A DNA stretch of 64,000 nucleotides. Source: Bacillota bacterium (GTDB lineage: Bacteria; Sysuimicrobiota; Sysuimicrobiia; Sysuimicrobiales; Segetimicrobiaceae). Below the pieces are notes generated by a model. It did no database searches, was not told where the DNA came from, and was given only the letters and a program-made list of their open reading frames with translations. The DNA lies in contig JAJPIA010000139.1 in assembly GCA_021324975.1 (NCBI GenBank), positions 1 through 64,000 on the forward strand, in the 5' to 3' direction. Below, one piece after another: positions 42,630-52,016 of this stretch (its first letter is position 1; each line of letters opens with the position of its first letter). The position numbers and the translations under genes are program-made.

Positions 42630-43871
42630 TCAGTGAGCGGGCTCGAACGCTCCCGTCTTCATCGCCGGCGGGTACAGGATCGGCGCCTGATCGTAGGTCT
42701 CGTCGGGCCGCGTGTACTGCAGAATCACGAGCGGCGGCGACCACTGGTGCCAGCGTACGCCGGCGGCGCGGGGGAACGTCGCGCCCGACCCGATCCACGT
42801 GTCGAACCGGCCGCGCTCGAGTTGGGCGATAATTCGCTTCGGATCGCGGCTGCACGCCTGGTTCATCGCTTCCGCGAGGATCACGGCGTCCCCGAACGAG
42901 TTCAGGTTGCTGTACACGGCGGTGGAGTGAAACCGTTTCGCGTATTCTACAGACGCCCACTTGCCGAGCGTGGTCAGCGCCATCCGGGGATGGAAGTAGG
43001 AGATAAACACGAGCCACGTACCGGTCGGCCCGAGGTTCTTCCAGTACTCCTCGGGCCGCACGGGGAAGTCATAGGAGGCCAGCATCGGGGTCTGGGGGAA
43101 GAGCCCGATGTCGTGCGCCTGCTTGATGATGAGATATGCCGGCGTGCCGACGCCCACGTTGAGAACGATGTCCGGCTTCTCCGCCTTGATCTTCAAGAGC
43201 TGCGGCGTCAGGTCGGCCGACGTGCGGTCGAAGACCACCGCGTCGAGCGTCATCGCGAGCTTCCTCTGGGCGATGAGCGACTTCGTCGCCTCCGCGAGCC
43301 CGATCCCGTAGTCTGTGTTCTCGGCCAGCAGGGCGATCTTGTGCCAGTTCTGCGCCTGGATGAAGCCGAGCCAGGCCGCAGCGCGGTCGGGATCGACGGG
43401 ATGGGTGCGGAACACGGCCGCGAAGTGCTTCGCCGTGATGTCCGCGGCGGAGGCCTGCGTCGAGATGTACGGCACACCCAGATCATCTGCGAGCGGGGCG
43501 GTGGCCAGCATCGCAGAGCTGTGGAATGCGCCGAAGACGCCGACGGCGTGCTCCTCGGTCACGAGACGGCGAAAGCCCGCGACGGATTTCTCGGGAGTGC
43601 CGCTGTCATCCTCGACGGCGATTCGAACCGGGGTGGCCGGCTGGGGGCAGGAGGTCTTCGAACCGAACACGCCGCCCATGACGCTGTTGATGTAGGTTTC
43701 GCCGAGCTGTGCGCCCTGCACGATCAGCTGCCCGGCCGCCGGGTCCCCGGGCGGGGACAGAGGCGTGAGCACGCCGAGCACCACGGGCGGCGGCGCCGCA
43801 CCCCAGCCGGGGCTCGCTCCCGGTGCCCCTGTCGCGATCACCGCGACCACCACGACGATCCACCTCTGCAT
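42630..43871 (-). CDS. ABC substrate-binding protein, LivJ/amide type
   Basis: The 413-aa protein has a Sec-type leader (WIVVVVAVIATGAPGASPGW) and a type I periplasmic fold: VLGVLTPLSPPGDPAAGQLI, AVGVFGAFHSSAMLATAPLA and KPDIVLNVGVGTPAYLIIKQ. It is a ligand receptor for the Liv-type permease. Ligands of this group include amino acids, amides and aromatic acids. The linked racemase-family gene hints at a chiral acid. Confidence 0.9.
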   Translation of the reverse strand: MQRWIVVVVAVIATGAPGASPGWGAAPPPVVLGVLTPLSPPGDPAAGQLIVQGAQLGETYINSVMGGVFGSKTSCPQPATPVRIAVEDDSGTPEKSVAGFRRLVTEEHAVGVFGAFHSSAMLATAPLADDLGVPYISTQASAADITAKHFAAVFRTHPVDPDRAAAWLGFIQAQNWHKIALLAENTDYGIGLAEATKSLIAQRKLAMTLDAVVFDRTSADLTPQLLKIKAEKPDIVLNVGVGTPAYLIIKQAHDIGLFPQTPMLASYDFPVRPEEYWKNLGPTGTWLVFISYFHPRMALTTLGKWASVEYAKRFHSTAVYSNLNSFGDAVILAEAMNQACSRDPKRIIAQLERGRFDTWIGSGATFPRAAGVRWHQWSPPLVILQYTRPDETYDQAPILYPPAMKTGAFEPAH

Positions 43872-43899
43872 ACGTCCACCTCCCCCGTGTGCTGTGCGA

Positions 43900-44622
43900 T
43901 CAACCGCCGGTGCCGATCAACGCCTCCTGCACGAGGCTCCGCAGATCGGCGGCGACGCTCTCGCGTGGCCCGGCGCGCTGCACCCGGCCCATGCTCACCA
44001 CCCAGACATGATCCGCCAGCGCGACCGCTTCCGTGATGTTCTGGTCGACGAGTATCACGGCGATGCCGAGCTCCCGCGCACGCTGGAGCAGGCGGTACAC
44101 GTCGTCCGCGATGCGCGGCGCCAGGCCGGCCGTCGGCTCGTCCACCAGCAGCAGCGACGGCATCACCACGAGCTCCTTCGCGATGGAGAGCATGCGCAGT
44201 TGGCCGCCACTCAGCACGCCGGCACGGACGCGCCGCAACTGCGCCAGCGAAGGGAACAGGTCGTAGACGCGGGCGATGCGATCGCGGAGGCGGAGACGGT
44301 CGTGCCGGATCGTCCAGCCGCCGACACGCAGCGTCTCCTCCACGGTCATGTGCGGAAACGTGCTCATCCCCTGCGGCACATAGCCGATCCCGAGCCTCTT
44401 GCGCGTGTCGGGCGGTAGGTCCTGGACGTCGCGTCCGTCGAACACAACCCGCCCCCGGCGCGGGACCAGCAGACCAAACACGACGCGGAGCAGCGTGGAC
44501 TTGCCGGCGCCGTTGGGCCCGATGACCGCGGTGACGCGGCGCGCCTCGATCCGGACCGTGACCCCCCGGAGGACGTCGATGCCCTCGTGGTATCCGGCGA
44601 CGACGTCGTCGACCCACAGCAT
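43900..44622 (-). CDS. Liv-type ABC ATPase (LivF-like)
   Basis: The 240-aa protein has Walker A GPNGAGKSTLL, LGIGYVPQGMSTFPHMTVEE (LivF block), signature LSGGQLRMLSIAKE and Walker B LLLVDEPTAGLAP. It is paired with the LivG-like ATPase three bases upstream. Confidence 0.93.
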   Translation of the reverse strand: MLWVDDVVAGYHEGIDVLRGVTVRIEARRVTAVIGPNGAGKSTLLRVVFGLLVPRRGRVVFDGRDVQDLPPDTRKRLGIGYVPQGMSTFPHMTVEETLRVGGWTIRHDRLRLRDRIARVYDLFPSLAQLRRVRAGVLSGGQLRMLSIAKELVVMPSLLLVDEPTAGLAPRIADDVYRLLQRARELGIAVILVDQNITEAVALADHVWVVSMGRVQRAGPRESVAADLRSLVQEALIGTGG

Positions 44623-44625
44623 CGG

Positions 44626-45393
44626 CTACGAACCGCCCGGCGCCGGCGAGAGCGATCCCGGGCCCCCGCGGCCGAGATACGCCTCTATGACCTGGGGGTT
44701 CCGCGCCACGTCGACGAGCGCGCCCTCGGCGATCCAGGCGCCGTTGTGCATCACCGACACCCGCGGGGCCAACTGCCCGAGCACGCTCATCTCGTGGCTC
44801 ACGACCAGGAACGCCACCCCGCGCTCGCGGTTGATCTGGACGATGGTCTGGATCATGCGCTCTTTGATCGCGGGGTGCACCCCGGCAAACGGCTCGTCCA
44901 ACAGGCACAACGCGAGCGGTTCGGCGGCGAGGCAGCGCGCCATCTGGAGCAACATCGCCTGCCCGCCCGAAAGCGCCCGCGCCTCCATGCGGCTCATCGC
45001 ATCGAGCCGCGTGAGGCGCAGCAGCGTCTCCGCACGGCTGCGCGCCTGCGCCCAGGCCGTCCGTCGGTGGTCGGCGCAGATCGGTACAAGCACGTTGTCG
45101 AGCACCGTCATGGACCTGAACACGCGCGGCACTTGAAAAGTCCGGGCCACGCCCAGCGCCGCGACGCGGTCCGCGGGCAGTCCAGAGATTCGGCGCCCGT
45201 TGAGGCGGATCTCGCCGCCGTCCAGGCGCTCCTGGCCGCCGATCAGATTCAAGAGCGTGGTCTTCCCGGATCCGTTGGGCCCGATCAATCCCCGAATTTC
45301 GCCCGGCGCCACCGTCATCGCGACGTCGCACACCGCGGCAACGCCTCCAAAGAACTTGCGGACGCCAACGACCGACAGGAGCGGATCAGCCAC
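44626..45393 (-). CDS. Liv-type ABC ATPase (LivG-like)
   Basis: The 255-aa protein has Walker A GPNGSGKTTLLNLIGG, FQVPRVFRSMTVLDNV (LivG block), LSGGQAMLLQMAR and Walker B LCLLDEPFAGVHP. It is the first gene of the importer operon G-F-SBP-H-M-racemase. Its leader lies in the gap that holds the structured element. Confidence 0.93.
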   Translation of the reverse strand: MADPLLSVVGVRKFFGGVAAVCDVAMTVAPGEIRGLIGPNGSGKTTLLNLIGGQERLDGGEIRLNGRRISGLPADRVAALGVARTFQVPRVFRSMTVLDNVLVPICADHRRTAWAQARSRAETLLRLTRLDAMSRMEARALSGGQAMLLQMARCLAAEPLALCLLDEPFAGVHPAIKERMIQTIVQINRERGVAFLVVSHEMSVLGQLAPRVSVMHNGAWIAEGALVDVARNPQVIEAYLGRGGPGSLSPAPGGS

Positions 45394-45560
45394 GCGGGAG
45401 TGTTCGCCGCTCCGGCGTCACGGTCCCTACCCTCCTCGAGAGCAACAGGTGCGCAGCATCCCGCTCCTCGGCCGAAACGCGGTGGCGGGTCGGACCGTTC
45501 CGAGGGGACGGAAGACGTGCACCCTGGTTTTCTACGTGTGATGCACGCCGAGTTCCGCCA

Positions 45561-45630
45561 GCCTACATGGGTGCGTAGGCGTCGGCGGCAGGCGGCTGGA
45601 AAGTCACCGCCGAAAGCGCCCGAGGCGAGA
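45561..45630 (+). ncRNA. structured intergenic element, copy 2
   Basis: A 6-bp hairpin (GCCTAC at 45561-45566, GTAGGC at 45575-45580) occupies the same place as the 8-bp hairpin of copy 1, with a different stem sequence. CGGCGGC and then a 40-base core (45591-45630), 34/40 identical to 4653-4692, follow. Stems possible in this copy: GGCG (45591-45594) with CGCC (45617-45620), and CGCC (45608-45611) with GGCG (45624-45627), again interleaved. The peroxiredoxin ATG is 45 bases downstream on the same strand; the Liv operon starts on the other side. Confidence 0.45.
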
Positions 45631-45674
45631 AGTCGTCGTGACGCAATGGGTGATCGCGTGAAAGGAGGCGCCGC

Positions 45675-46259
45675 ATGCCCGTGCACAATCCCCTGGACTT
45701 GCCGCCCGATCTTCCGGCCCCCGTGGACGACGGCGCGGCGGCGCATCTCACCGGCATTCAGGTGCCGTCAATCGCCTTGCCGTCGACGGCCGGCGGGACG
45801 GTGGACGTCGCTGTGTTGGAGAGCCGGACCGTTGTGTACTGCTACCCGCGTACCGGGCGGCCCGACCACGCGGTGCCGGACGGATGGGACCAGATCCCGG
45901 GCGCACGCGGTTGTACCCCGCAGTCCTGCGCCTACCGCGACCGCTATGCGGAGTTCGAGGCGCTCAACACACGCGTATTCGGACTGAGCACGCAGACGAC
46001 AGACTACCAGCGCGAAGCGGTCACGCGCCTGCATCTGCCGTTTCCGCTGTTGAGCGATCACGAGTTGAGATTCGCACGGGCGCTCAGGCTTCCGATGTTC
46101 GAGTTCGCCTGGGGCTTCGGCAACCAACCCGCCGAGCTGATCAAGCGGCTTACACTCGTGCTCCGTGACGGCCGCGTCGAGCACGTCTTCTACCCCGTCT
46201 TTCCCTCGAATGCGGACGCGGAGCGGGTCCGGGGCTGGCTTGCCGAGCATCCTGCCTAA
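45675..46259 (+). CDS. peroxiredoxin-like protein (AhpC/TSA fold)
   Basis: The 194-aa protein has ESRTVVYCYPRTGRPDHAVP and GARGCTPQSCAYRDRYAEFE with C80 and C85; C80 is the probable peroxidatic cysteine, although the usual P-x3-T/S-x2-C motif is altered. FPLLSDHELRFARAL is the typical second block. AAAGGAGG precedes the ATG. It reduces peroxides using thiols. The upstream structured element may control it. Confidence 0.85.
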   Translation: MPVHNPLDLPPDLPAPVDDGAAAHLTGIQVPSIALPSTAGGTVDVAVLESRTVVYCYPRTGRPDHAVPDGWDQIPGARGCTPQSCAYRDRYAEFEALNTRVFGLSTQTTDYQREAVTRLHLPFPLLSDHELRFARALRLPMFEFAWGFGNQPAELIKRLTLVLRDGRVEHVFYPVFPSNADAERVRGWLAEHPA

Positions 46260-46731
46260 GGATGATCAATCGAATACTGTTATCCGGTGAGCCCCAGGTA
46301 GCTCGCTGAGCGTTGGTGTTGAACGCGGGGCCAGGGCCCTAGCAGAACCAGTACCTGCACCATGGAAGGTCCCGATGGCAGTCCTGTCCCTCCATACGAG
46401 TACCAGCGCACCGATTCGCCGGTGCCATTGGCCTCCGTGCCGCTCGACCTGCCGGTGTCGCCGGCGGGGTTCGTACGTCTCGGATGTTACCTAGCGGTGG
46501 AGCGCATCCGCTCAACCGCTCCATCGCAATTTTGCGCAAGACGCCCGCTACCGAGTTGTGACCGATCGGCAGGTGTACCGTAGCCCACAGCGAAAATTCC
46601 GGCCCGACCATCCTGGCGAGATGTGACTCCGACGAGGTCCGCCGACCGCCAACAAACCATTAGCACGCCCACGGGATCACATTCGTCGCACAAGCCCCGT
46701 GAGTGTGAGATCAGAGTTGAGGTGAGGCCGC
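46260..46731. other. intergenic region, about 470 bases
   Basis: I see no supported gene, repeat or RNA. The last 50 bases include GAGGTGAGG, the ribosome-binding site of the agmatinase-family gene. Confidence 0.35.
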
Positions 46732-47700
46732 ATGGACGATGCTATGCTCCCGAGCGCGACGCAGGTACCGCGCTTTTCAGGAATCCGCACGTTCATGCGC
46801 CTTCCCTATGCGCCCAGCATTACGCTGCCCCGTCCCGATGTCGTGATCGCCGGCATTCCGTTTGACACCGCGGCCAGCTTTCGCCCGGGCGCGCGTTTTG
46901 GCCCGTCCGCGATCCGGGATATCTCCGTGCTGTTGCGCCCATCGAACCAGTTTCACCAGATCAATGCCCTGGAACGACTGCGCGTGGTCGATGCCGGGGA
47001 CGTGCTGGCCGTGCCCGGCGAGATCGCCCGCACGTACGCGAACCTCGAAGAGCGGTGGGCGGAGTTCGTCTCGGCGGGCGTGGTGCCGATGGGCCTGGGC
47101 GGCGACCACTCGGTGACGCTCGGGGAACTGCGGGCCGTGGCTAAGGCCGGCGGACCGGTCGCGCTGGTGCAGTTCGACTCCCACTCGGACACGTGGGACA
47201 ATTATTGGGGCGTGCGATACACGCACGGGACGGGATTCCGGCGCGCGTGCGAAGAGAGCTTACTCGACCCAGCGCACTCGATTCAAGTTGGGCTGCGTGG
47301 CAGCGAGTACGCGCCCGGCGACCTCGACGAGACACGGGAGCTCGGGTTTCAAGTGCTGCTCGCGCAGGAGCTCTCCTCCATGTCCCCGGCCGAGGTCGCG
47401 GACGCCATTCGCGACCGCACGGCCGGCCGGCGGGTGTTTCTGAGCTTCGACATCGATTTCTTCGATCCGTCATGCGCGCCGGGTACCGGCACCCCGGAGG
47501 TCGGCGGGCCCACGAGCGCCTACGGGCTGCAGATCGTGCAACGGCTCACCGGGATCGACTTCGTGGGATTTGACGTCGTTGAGGTGCTACCGGCGCACGA
47601 CCCTTCGGCCATCACGGCGTTGCTGGCGGCAACGTTGATTTTCGAGTTTCTCGCGCTGGTGGCGGTGCGCCGGACGGCGGCGACAACCCGAGTGACATAG
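46732..47700 (+). CDS. agmatinase/arginase-family ureohydrolase
   Basis: The 322-aa protein has the binuclear Mn site: GGDHSVTLGE (His), ALVQFDSHSDTWDN (D-x-H-x-D) and SFDIDFFDPSCAPGTGTPEV (D-x-D). It also has the arginase-fold opening ASFRPGARFGPSAIR. It hydrolyses a guanidino group to urea plus an amine or acid. Family members act on agmatine, guanidinobutyrate or similar compounds, and the exact substrate cannot be fixed. It is convergent with gamma-glutamyltransferase. Confidence 0.9.
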   Translation: MDDAMLPSATQVPRFSGIRTFMRLPYAPSITLPRPDVVIAGIPFDTAASFRPGARFGPSAIRDISVLLRPSNQFHQINALERLRVVDAGDVLAVPGEIARTYANLEERWAEFVSAGVVPMGLGGDHSVTLGELRAVAKAGGPVALVQFDSHSDTWDNYWGVRYTHGTGFRRACEESLLDPAHSIQVGLRGSEYAPGDLDETRELGFQVLLAQELSSMSPAEVADAIRDRTAGRRVFLSFDIDFFDPSCAPGTGTPEVGGPTSAYGLQIVQRLTGIDFVGFDVVEVLPAHDPSAITALLAATLIFEFLALVAVRRTAATTRVT

Positions 47701-47802
47701 GTCGCAGCAGCCTCGGTCCCGACGCACCCGTCGGCGCGGCCGGCCAATAGCAAGTCCCCTCGGGTCTCTGCTCGCGCGCCCCCGCAGACTCTCGCGGTCC
47801 TA

Positions 47803-49557
47803 TCACCAACCGGCGGCGTAACTCGCCCGCCGGGGATCGGCGCCGCCTTCGAGCACGCCCGTCTCTCGGCGTCGAATCGCGCAGACCGCGGCCACGGACG
47901 GGGCGACATCGGGCAGCACGTCCACGGTGTGACCGAGCGCGGTGAGCTGCGCCCGGACCTCCGGCGGAATGCGGCCTTCCACGCGCACCACGCCGGGTTC
48001 GTACGCGTGGGGGTAAAAGGACGAGGGGAAACTGGCGGAGACGACGCGCGGCGCTTCGATGGCCGCCTGGACATTCATGTCGAAGTCCAACACGTTGCAC
48101 GCCACCTGCACCATCGCCTGAACCTGCGCGTCCCCGCCCGGACAGCCAAACGGCATGAGTACCTGCCCTGCGCGCACGAGCATCGCCGGGTTCGGCGTCA
48201 GACGCGGCCGTTTGCCGGGCGCGATCGCCGAGGGATGTCCCGGCGTGGGCCACAACTGGGCGCCGCGCGTGGAGATGATGATGCCGAGCTCTGGAACGAG
48301 CGGCGCGCTCAGACCCGGATCGGACGGCGTTGCGCAAAACGCGGTGCCATCGGCCTCCATCGCACACACAAAGGACGTATCGGGATGCGCCGCGCCGGCC
48401 GCGGGCACCGGGACGTACCCCGCGGACCCCGACCGGCCCTCGTGGCGCCAGGGGTTGCCCGGGACGGGAAGGCGCGGCCACGCCCGCACCGGATCGATGA
48501 GGCGCCGCCGCTCGTCGGCGTATTCTGGACTGAGCAGCCCGGCGATCGGCACATCGACCTGCTCCGGGTCCCCGATGAACGCTTCACGGTCGGCGCACGC
48601 GACCTTGATCGCCTCGATGAGATAGTGTAGATGGGCGGGGCCGCCCCGTCCCCATTGACGGAGCGTCGCGCCCTCCAGCAGGTTCAGAATCATCGGCAGC
48701 AAGGGCCCCTGCGACCATGGGCCGCAGGCGTGCACCTCCACGCCGCGGTACCGTGACGAGATCGACGGCTCGACCGCGACGCGGGAGGCGGCCAGGTCAT
48801 CCGCGTCCAACTCGCTGCCGGTCTGTTGGGCGTGCGCGGCGAGGGCGCGGGCGATCTCGCCGTGATAGATCTCGTCCCGGGCCGCCATGATCGCGGCCTC
48901 CCGGCCGCGATCCGCGGCGGCGTGCTCGACATCGATCAGCCGTCGAAACAGGCCGCCGAGTTCGCGCTGCACGAGCACCTCGCCGACCTGCGGCGGCCGG
49001 CCGTTGGGAAGGAAGACCCGGGCGCTCGCGGGCCATTCCCGGAGGCGAGAGGCGAGCGCGCCGATCGTCCTGGCGAGGCGGTCGTAGACGGGGAACCCCT
49101 CGCACAACTCACACGCCGGCTGCAGCACGTCGCGGAGCGCAAGACGGCCGTACCGCGCCAGCGCGGTCAGCCACGCATCGGGCGCCGCGGGCGTCACATA
49201 CCGCGGAGCGCCGATCGGCATGTCGCCGCCGTAGCGCTCGAGATACCGATCCAGCGTGAGCCGGTGCGGCCAGCGCCCGACGCCCGCGATCGTTTCAGGC
49301 CGCGCCATCCCGGGCCGAAAGAACATGATCGGCGCGACGCCGCCAAAATCCGTGAGGTGCCGTTCGAGCACGTTGAGGGCGATGCCGGCGGCCACGCCCG
49401 CGTCCGCGGCATTGCCGCCGAGCGAGAACATGCGCAGACCGGCCATGGTGGCCAGATAGTGGCTGGAACTGACCACGTGCCGCGTGGCCAGGAACTCCGG
49501 CCGCCCCTGCGCGACGCCTGTCACGGGCAGGGACGCGCCGGTCATAGGCTCGATCAT
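47803..49557 (-). CDS. gamma-glutamyltransferase family protein
   Basis: The 584-aa protein is taken from ATG 49557 (GAGGTGGATGAC upstream; a frame extension to 49620 exists). SHYLATMAGLRMFSLGGNAA is the GGT N-terminal block. The autocatalytic Thr (about residue 394) is in AHPDTSFVCAMEADG. The small subunit continues with NPAMLVRAGQVLMPFGCPGG. It processes itself into two subunits and transfers or hydrolyses gamma-glutamyl groups. No signal peptide is evident, so a cytosolic acylase-like role is possible. Confidence 0.87.
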   Translation of the reverse strand: MIEPMTGASLPVTGVAQGRPEFLATRHVVSSSHYLATMAGLRMFSLGGNAADAGVAAGIALNVLERHLTDFGGVAPIMFFRPGMARPETIAGVGRWPHRLTLDRYLERYGGDMPIGAPRYVTPAAPDAWLTALARYGRLALRDVLQPACELCEGFPVYDRLARTIGALASRLREWPASARVFLPNGRPPQVGEVLVQRELGGLFRRLIDVEHAAADRGREAAIMAARDEIYHGEIARALAAHAQQTGSELDADDLAASRVAVEPSISSRYRGVEVHACGPWSQGPLLPMILNLLEGATLRQWGRGGPAHLHYLIEAIKVACADREAFIGDPEQVDVPIAGLLSPEYADERRRLIDPVRAWPRLPVPGNPWRHEGRSGSAGYVPVPAAGAAHPDTSFVCAMEADGTAFCATPSDPGLSAPLVPELGIIISTRGAQLWPTPGHPSAIAPGKRPRLTPNPAMLVRAGQVLMPFGCPGGDAQVQAMVQVACNVLDFDMNVQAAIEAPRVVSASFPSSFYPHAYEPGVVRVEGRIPPEVRAQLTALGHTVDVLPDVAPSVAAVCAIRRRETGVLEGGADPRRASYAAGW

Positions 49558-49634
49558 GTCATCCACCTCGTCCAGTTCGTGCTTCCCCGGATTGCCCCGG
49601 TCCCATGATACTTCTCCCACGGCGGCACACGACC

Positions 49635-49787
49635 ATGCACGACGGCGGAGACAGGGTGGCGGCGCGGCGGGAACGCGTGTGGCAGGTCTCGGCGCGCCGC
49701 CTGGGGGAGGTGCGCCGTCACCTCGACACGATTTTTGCGGCAGTGGACGACGCGCTCAGCGGGCTCCGCAGGGTCGTGGAGGAGTGA
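49635..49787 (+). CDS. possible 50-aa helical protein
   Basis: The frame from ATG 49635 (MHDGGDRVAARRERVWQVSA, then RRLGEVRRHLDTIFAAVDDA) is amphipathic and helical. It is divergent from the gamma-glutamyltransferase and lacks a good ribosome-binding site. Could be a small regulator or chance. Confidence 0.3.
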   Translation: MHDGGDRVAARRERVWQVSARRLGEVRRHLDTIFAAVDDALSGLRRVVEE

Positions 49788-49876
49788 GCGCACGGCGACG
49801 GGAGGAATCGCCGGCCTGAGGGACGAAGCCACGCACGCCGAGCGACTTCCAGTTGAGGTTTGTCTGATGCCTAAAG

Positions 49877-50518
49877 ATGTGCGCACCCTTTTGCCCTGAC
49901 CGCCTCATCACCGACGCGGTCACGTTCTTCGTCGTCAACCCCCTGGGCTTGGTGCCGCTGTTCATCGCGCTTACGCGGAACGAGCCGGCGTCAAGCCGGA
50001 TGGGCATCGCCCGGCGTGGGGTCATTATCGCCGCGATTATCTTGATCGCCTTCATTGTGGTCGGCCAGATCGTCCTGAACGCGATGGGCGTCAGCTTGGC
50101 GTCCTTTAGAATCGCCGGCGGGCTGGTCCTCCTGGTGATCGCGATGCGGATGATCCTCGAGGAAGAACCCGCAGCGGAGCCGGTAGGCCCGGATGGCGCG
50201 CCGATCGTGCGGCACGATCGGGACGTCTCGGTGTTCCCGCTGGCGATCCCCTATATCGCCGACCCCGGCACCATCATGGCGTCGATGCTGCTGACCGACA
50301 ATGAACGATTCAACATGCCGCAGCAGGTTGTCACCACCGGCATCCTGTTCCTGGTCCTGGTCTTTACCTACGGGACCCTGCGCGCGGCAGAATCGGTGCA
50401 CCGCGTGCTGGGCAGCACCGGTGCAAACGTGCTGACCCGCGTGATGGGCCTCGTCCTGGCGTCTCTTGCGGTCGAGGGGATCCTCACGGGCATACGCGGC
50501 GCGTTCTTACTGCACTGA
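49877..50518 (+). CDS. MarC-family integral membrane protein
   Basis: The 213-aa protein with six helices has FFVVNPLGLVPLFIALTRNE (the MarC NP-G--P-F signature), ASFRIAGGLVLLVIAMRMIL and AIPYIADPGTIMASMLL. The family (UPF0056) has no settled function despite old links to multiple antibiotic resistance. The start codon is close to the signature, so a few N-terminal residues may be missed. Confidence 0.9.
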   Translation: MCAPFCPDRLITDAVTFFVVNPLGLVPLFIALTRNEPASSRMGIARRGVIIAAIILIAFIVVGQIVLNAMGVSLASFRIAGGLVLLVIAMRMILEEEPAAEPVGPDGAPIVRHDRDVSVFPLAIPYIADPGTIMASMLLTDNERFNMPQQVVTTGILFLVLVFTYGTLRAAESVHRVLGSTGANVLTRVMGLVLASLAVEGILTGIRGAFLLH

Positions 50519-50715
50519 CCCGGCCTCAGTGTAACGGTCCGGCACAGCCCGACGGGACTCCTCTCGGGCGCGTCGTGCGTCGGTGCCGCGGGCCCGCCAC
50601 CCGCCGGCGAACCCCGGGTCACGGCCTCGCAAGCGCCGCCGCGTTCAGGGTCTCAGAACCTATGTAACCGCATGATAGAGAGGAACGTCGGATGTGCCCG
50701 GATGGGAGGCCGTCG

Positions 50716-51705
50716 ATGGACGTCATTGGCTGGGGCGTGATGGGTGCCGCGCGGATCGCGGAGATCGCGGTGATTCCCGCGCTGCAGCGGGCCCGGAACG
50801 CGCGTGTCGTCGCCATCGCGAGCCGTACCCTTCCCCGCGCACAGGACGCGGCCCGGCGTATGGGCATCGCGAAGGCGTACGGATCGTACGAAGCGCTGCT
50901 GGACGACCCGGAAGTACAGGCCGTCTACATCCCGCTGCCCAATGCCCTGCACCGCGAGTGGACCCTCCGATCGGCGTCGGCGGGCAAGCACGTGCTGTGC
51001 GAGAAGCCTCTCGCCGTGTCCGCGGAGGACTGCGAAGCGATGATCGCGGCGTGCCGGCGACAGGGCGTCACGCTCATGGAAGCATTTATGTACCGCTTTC
51101 ACCCGCGGACGGAGCGCGCCCTCGAGATCGCGGCGTCCGGGGCGATCGGCGAGGTCCGGTTGGTCCGCGCCGAGTTTACGTTCGCCGCGCGCACGCCCCA
51201 TGGCAACATCCGGTTCGATCCCGCCCTTGGCGGGGGCGCGCTGTTCGACGTCGGCTGCTACGCCGTGAATCTGTGCCGCGCCGTGCTGGGCGAACCCCGG
51301 GAAGCCATGGCGTTCGCCAGCACGGGCTCAACGGGCGTGGATGAAGTCACCGGCGGCCTGCTCCGCTTCGATGACCGCCGTCTCGCCGTGCTGGACTGCG
51401 CGCTCACGCTCCCGCGGCGCCAGGAGTACGAGATCGTGGGGACGGACGGGACGCTTCGGGTCCCCGCCCCGGACGCATTCCTGCCTGGCACCGCCGACGC
51501 CGAGCTCTATGTCACGCGCACGGGGGAATCCCAGGTCATCCGATTTTCCGGCACGGACCAGTACCAGCGCATGGTCGAGCATTTCGGCGACGCGCTGGCG
51601 GGCCGCCCGCTCGCGCTTCCACCCGAAGACGCCGTTGGGAACCTGCGGGTGCTCGCCGCGCTCCACGCGTCGATCCGCCGCGGCGCCCCCGTCTCGATCG
51701 CCTGA
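50716..51705 (+). CDS. Gfo/Idh/MocA-family oxidoreductase (sugar dehydrogenase-like)
   Basis: The 329-aa protein: WGVMGAARIAEIAVIPALQR (dinucleotide fold), HVLCEKPLAVSAEDCEAMI (EKP), MEAFMYRFHPRTERALEIA and LFDVGCYAVNLCRAVLG (the D-x-G-x-Y-x2-x catalytic pattern). ATG 50716, behind GGGAGG, is preferred to 50692. It probably uses NAD(P) on a sugar or trans-diol. It stands alone and converges on the aldolase gene. Confidence 0.9.
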   Translation: MDVIGWGVMGAARIAEIAVIPALQRARNARVVAIASRTLPRAQDAARRMGIAKAYGSYEALLDDPEVQAVYIPLPNALHREWTLRSASAGKHVLCEKPLAVSAEDCEAMIAACRRQGVTLMEAFMYRFHPRTERALEIAASGAIGEVRLVRAEFTFAARTPHGNIRFDPALGGGALFDVGCYAVNLCRAVLGEPREAMAFASTGSTGVDEVTGGLLRFDDRRLAVLDCALTLPRRQEYEIVGTDGTLRVPAPDAFLPGTADAELYVTRTGESQVIRFSGTDQYQRMVEHFGDALAGRPLALPPEDAVGNLRVLAALHASIRRGAPVSIA

Positions 51706-51961
51706 CGACGCCGGGAAAGGGCGCTACCTGCGACGCACCCCGGCCCACCTGGGGACCAAAGCCGCGACCGCGGCCGCGGGGACACGTGGTCCGCACCATC
51801 GACAGCATAGAGCGGCGTGTGAACGGGTTGCGCAGCGTGCATGCAGATCGCGTGAATTCGCGGCACGGGCCTCGCAATCCACTGCCGGCGTCCAGGGTAT
51901 CAAGAACCGATGACGTGGCCGTGACGCGGAGGACGAAGGGGGCGTGCGACACTTACACGCG

Positions 51962-51997
51962 CCGAGCGGACGTCGCGGGTGCGCGGCGTCCGCTCGG
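51962..51997. terminator. hairpin between convergent genes
   Basis: A perfect 11-bp stem, CCGAGCGGACG (51962-51972) and CGTCCGCTCGG (51987-51997), has a 14-base loop. It lies between the ends of the converging oxidoreductase and aldolase genes, closer to the aldolase stop (52017). No T-run on either side, so factor-dependent or bidirectional termination is assumed. The rest of the 310-base gap holds nothing I recognise. Confidence 0.5.
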
Positions 51998-52016
51998 GGA
52001 GACTACGGGTCGAAAG

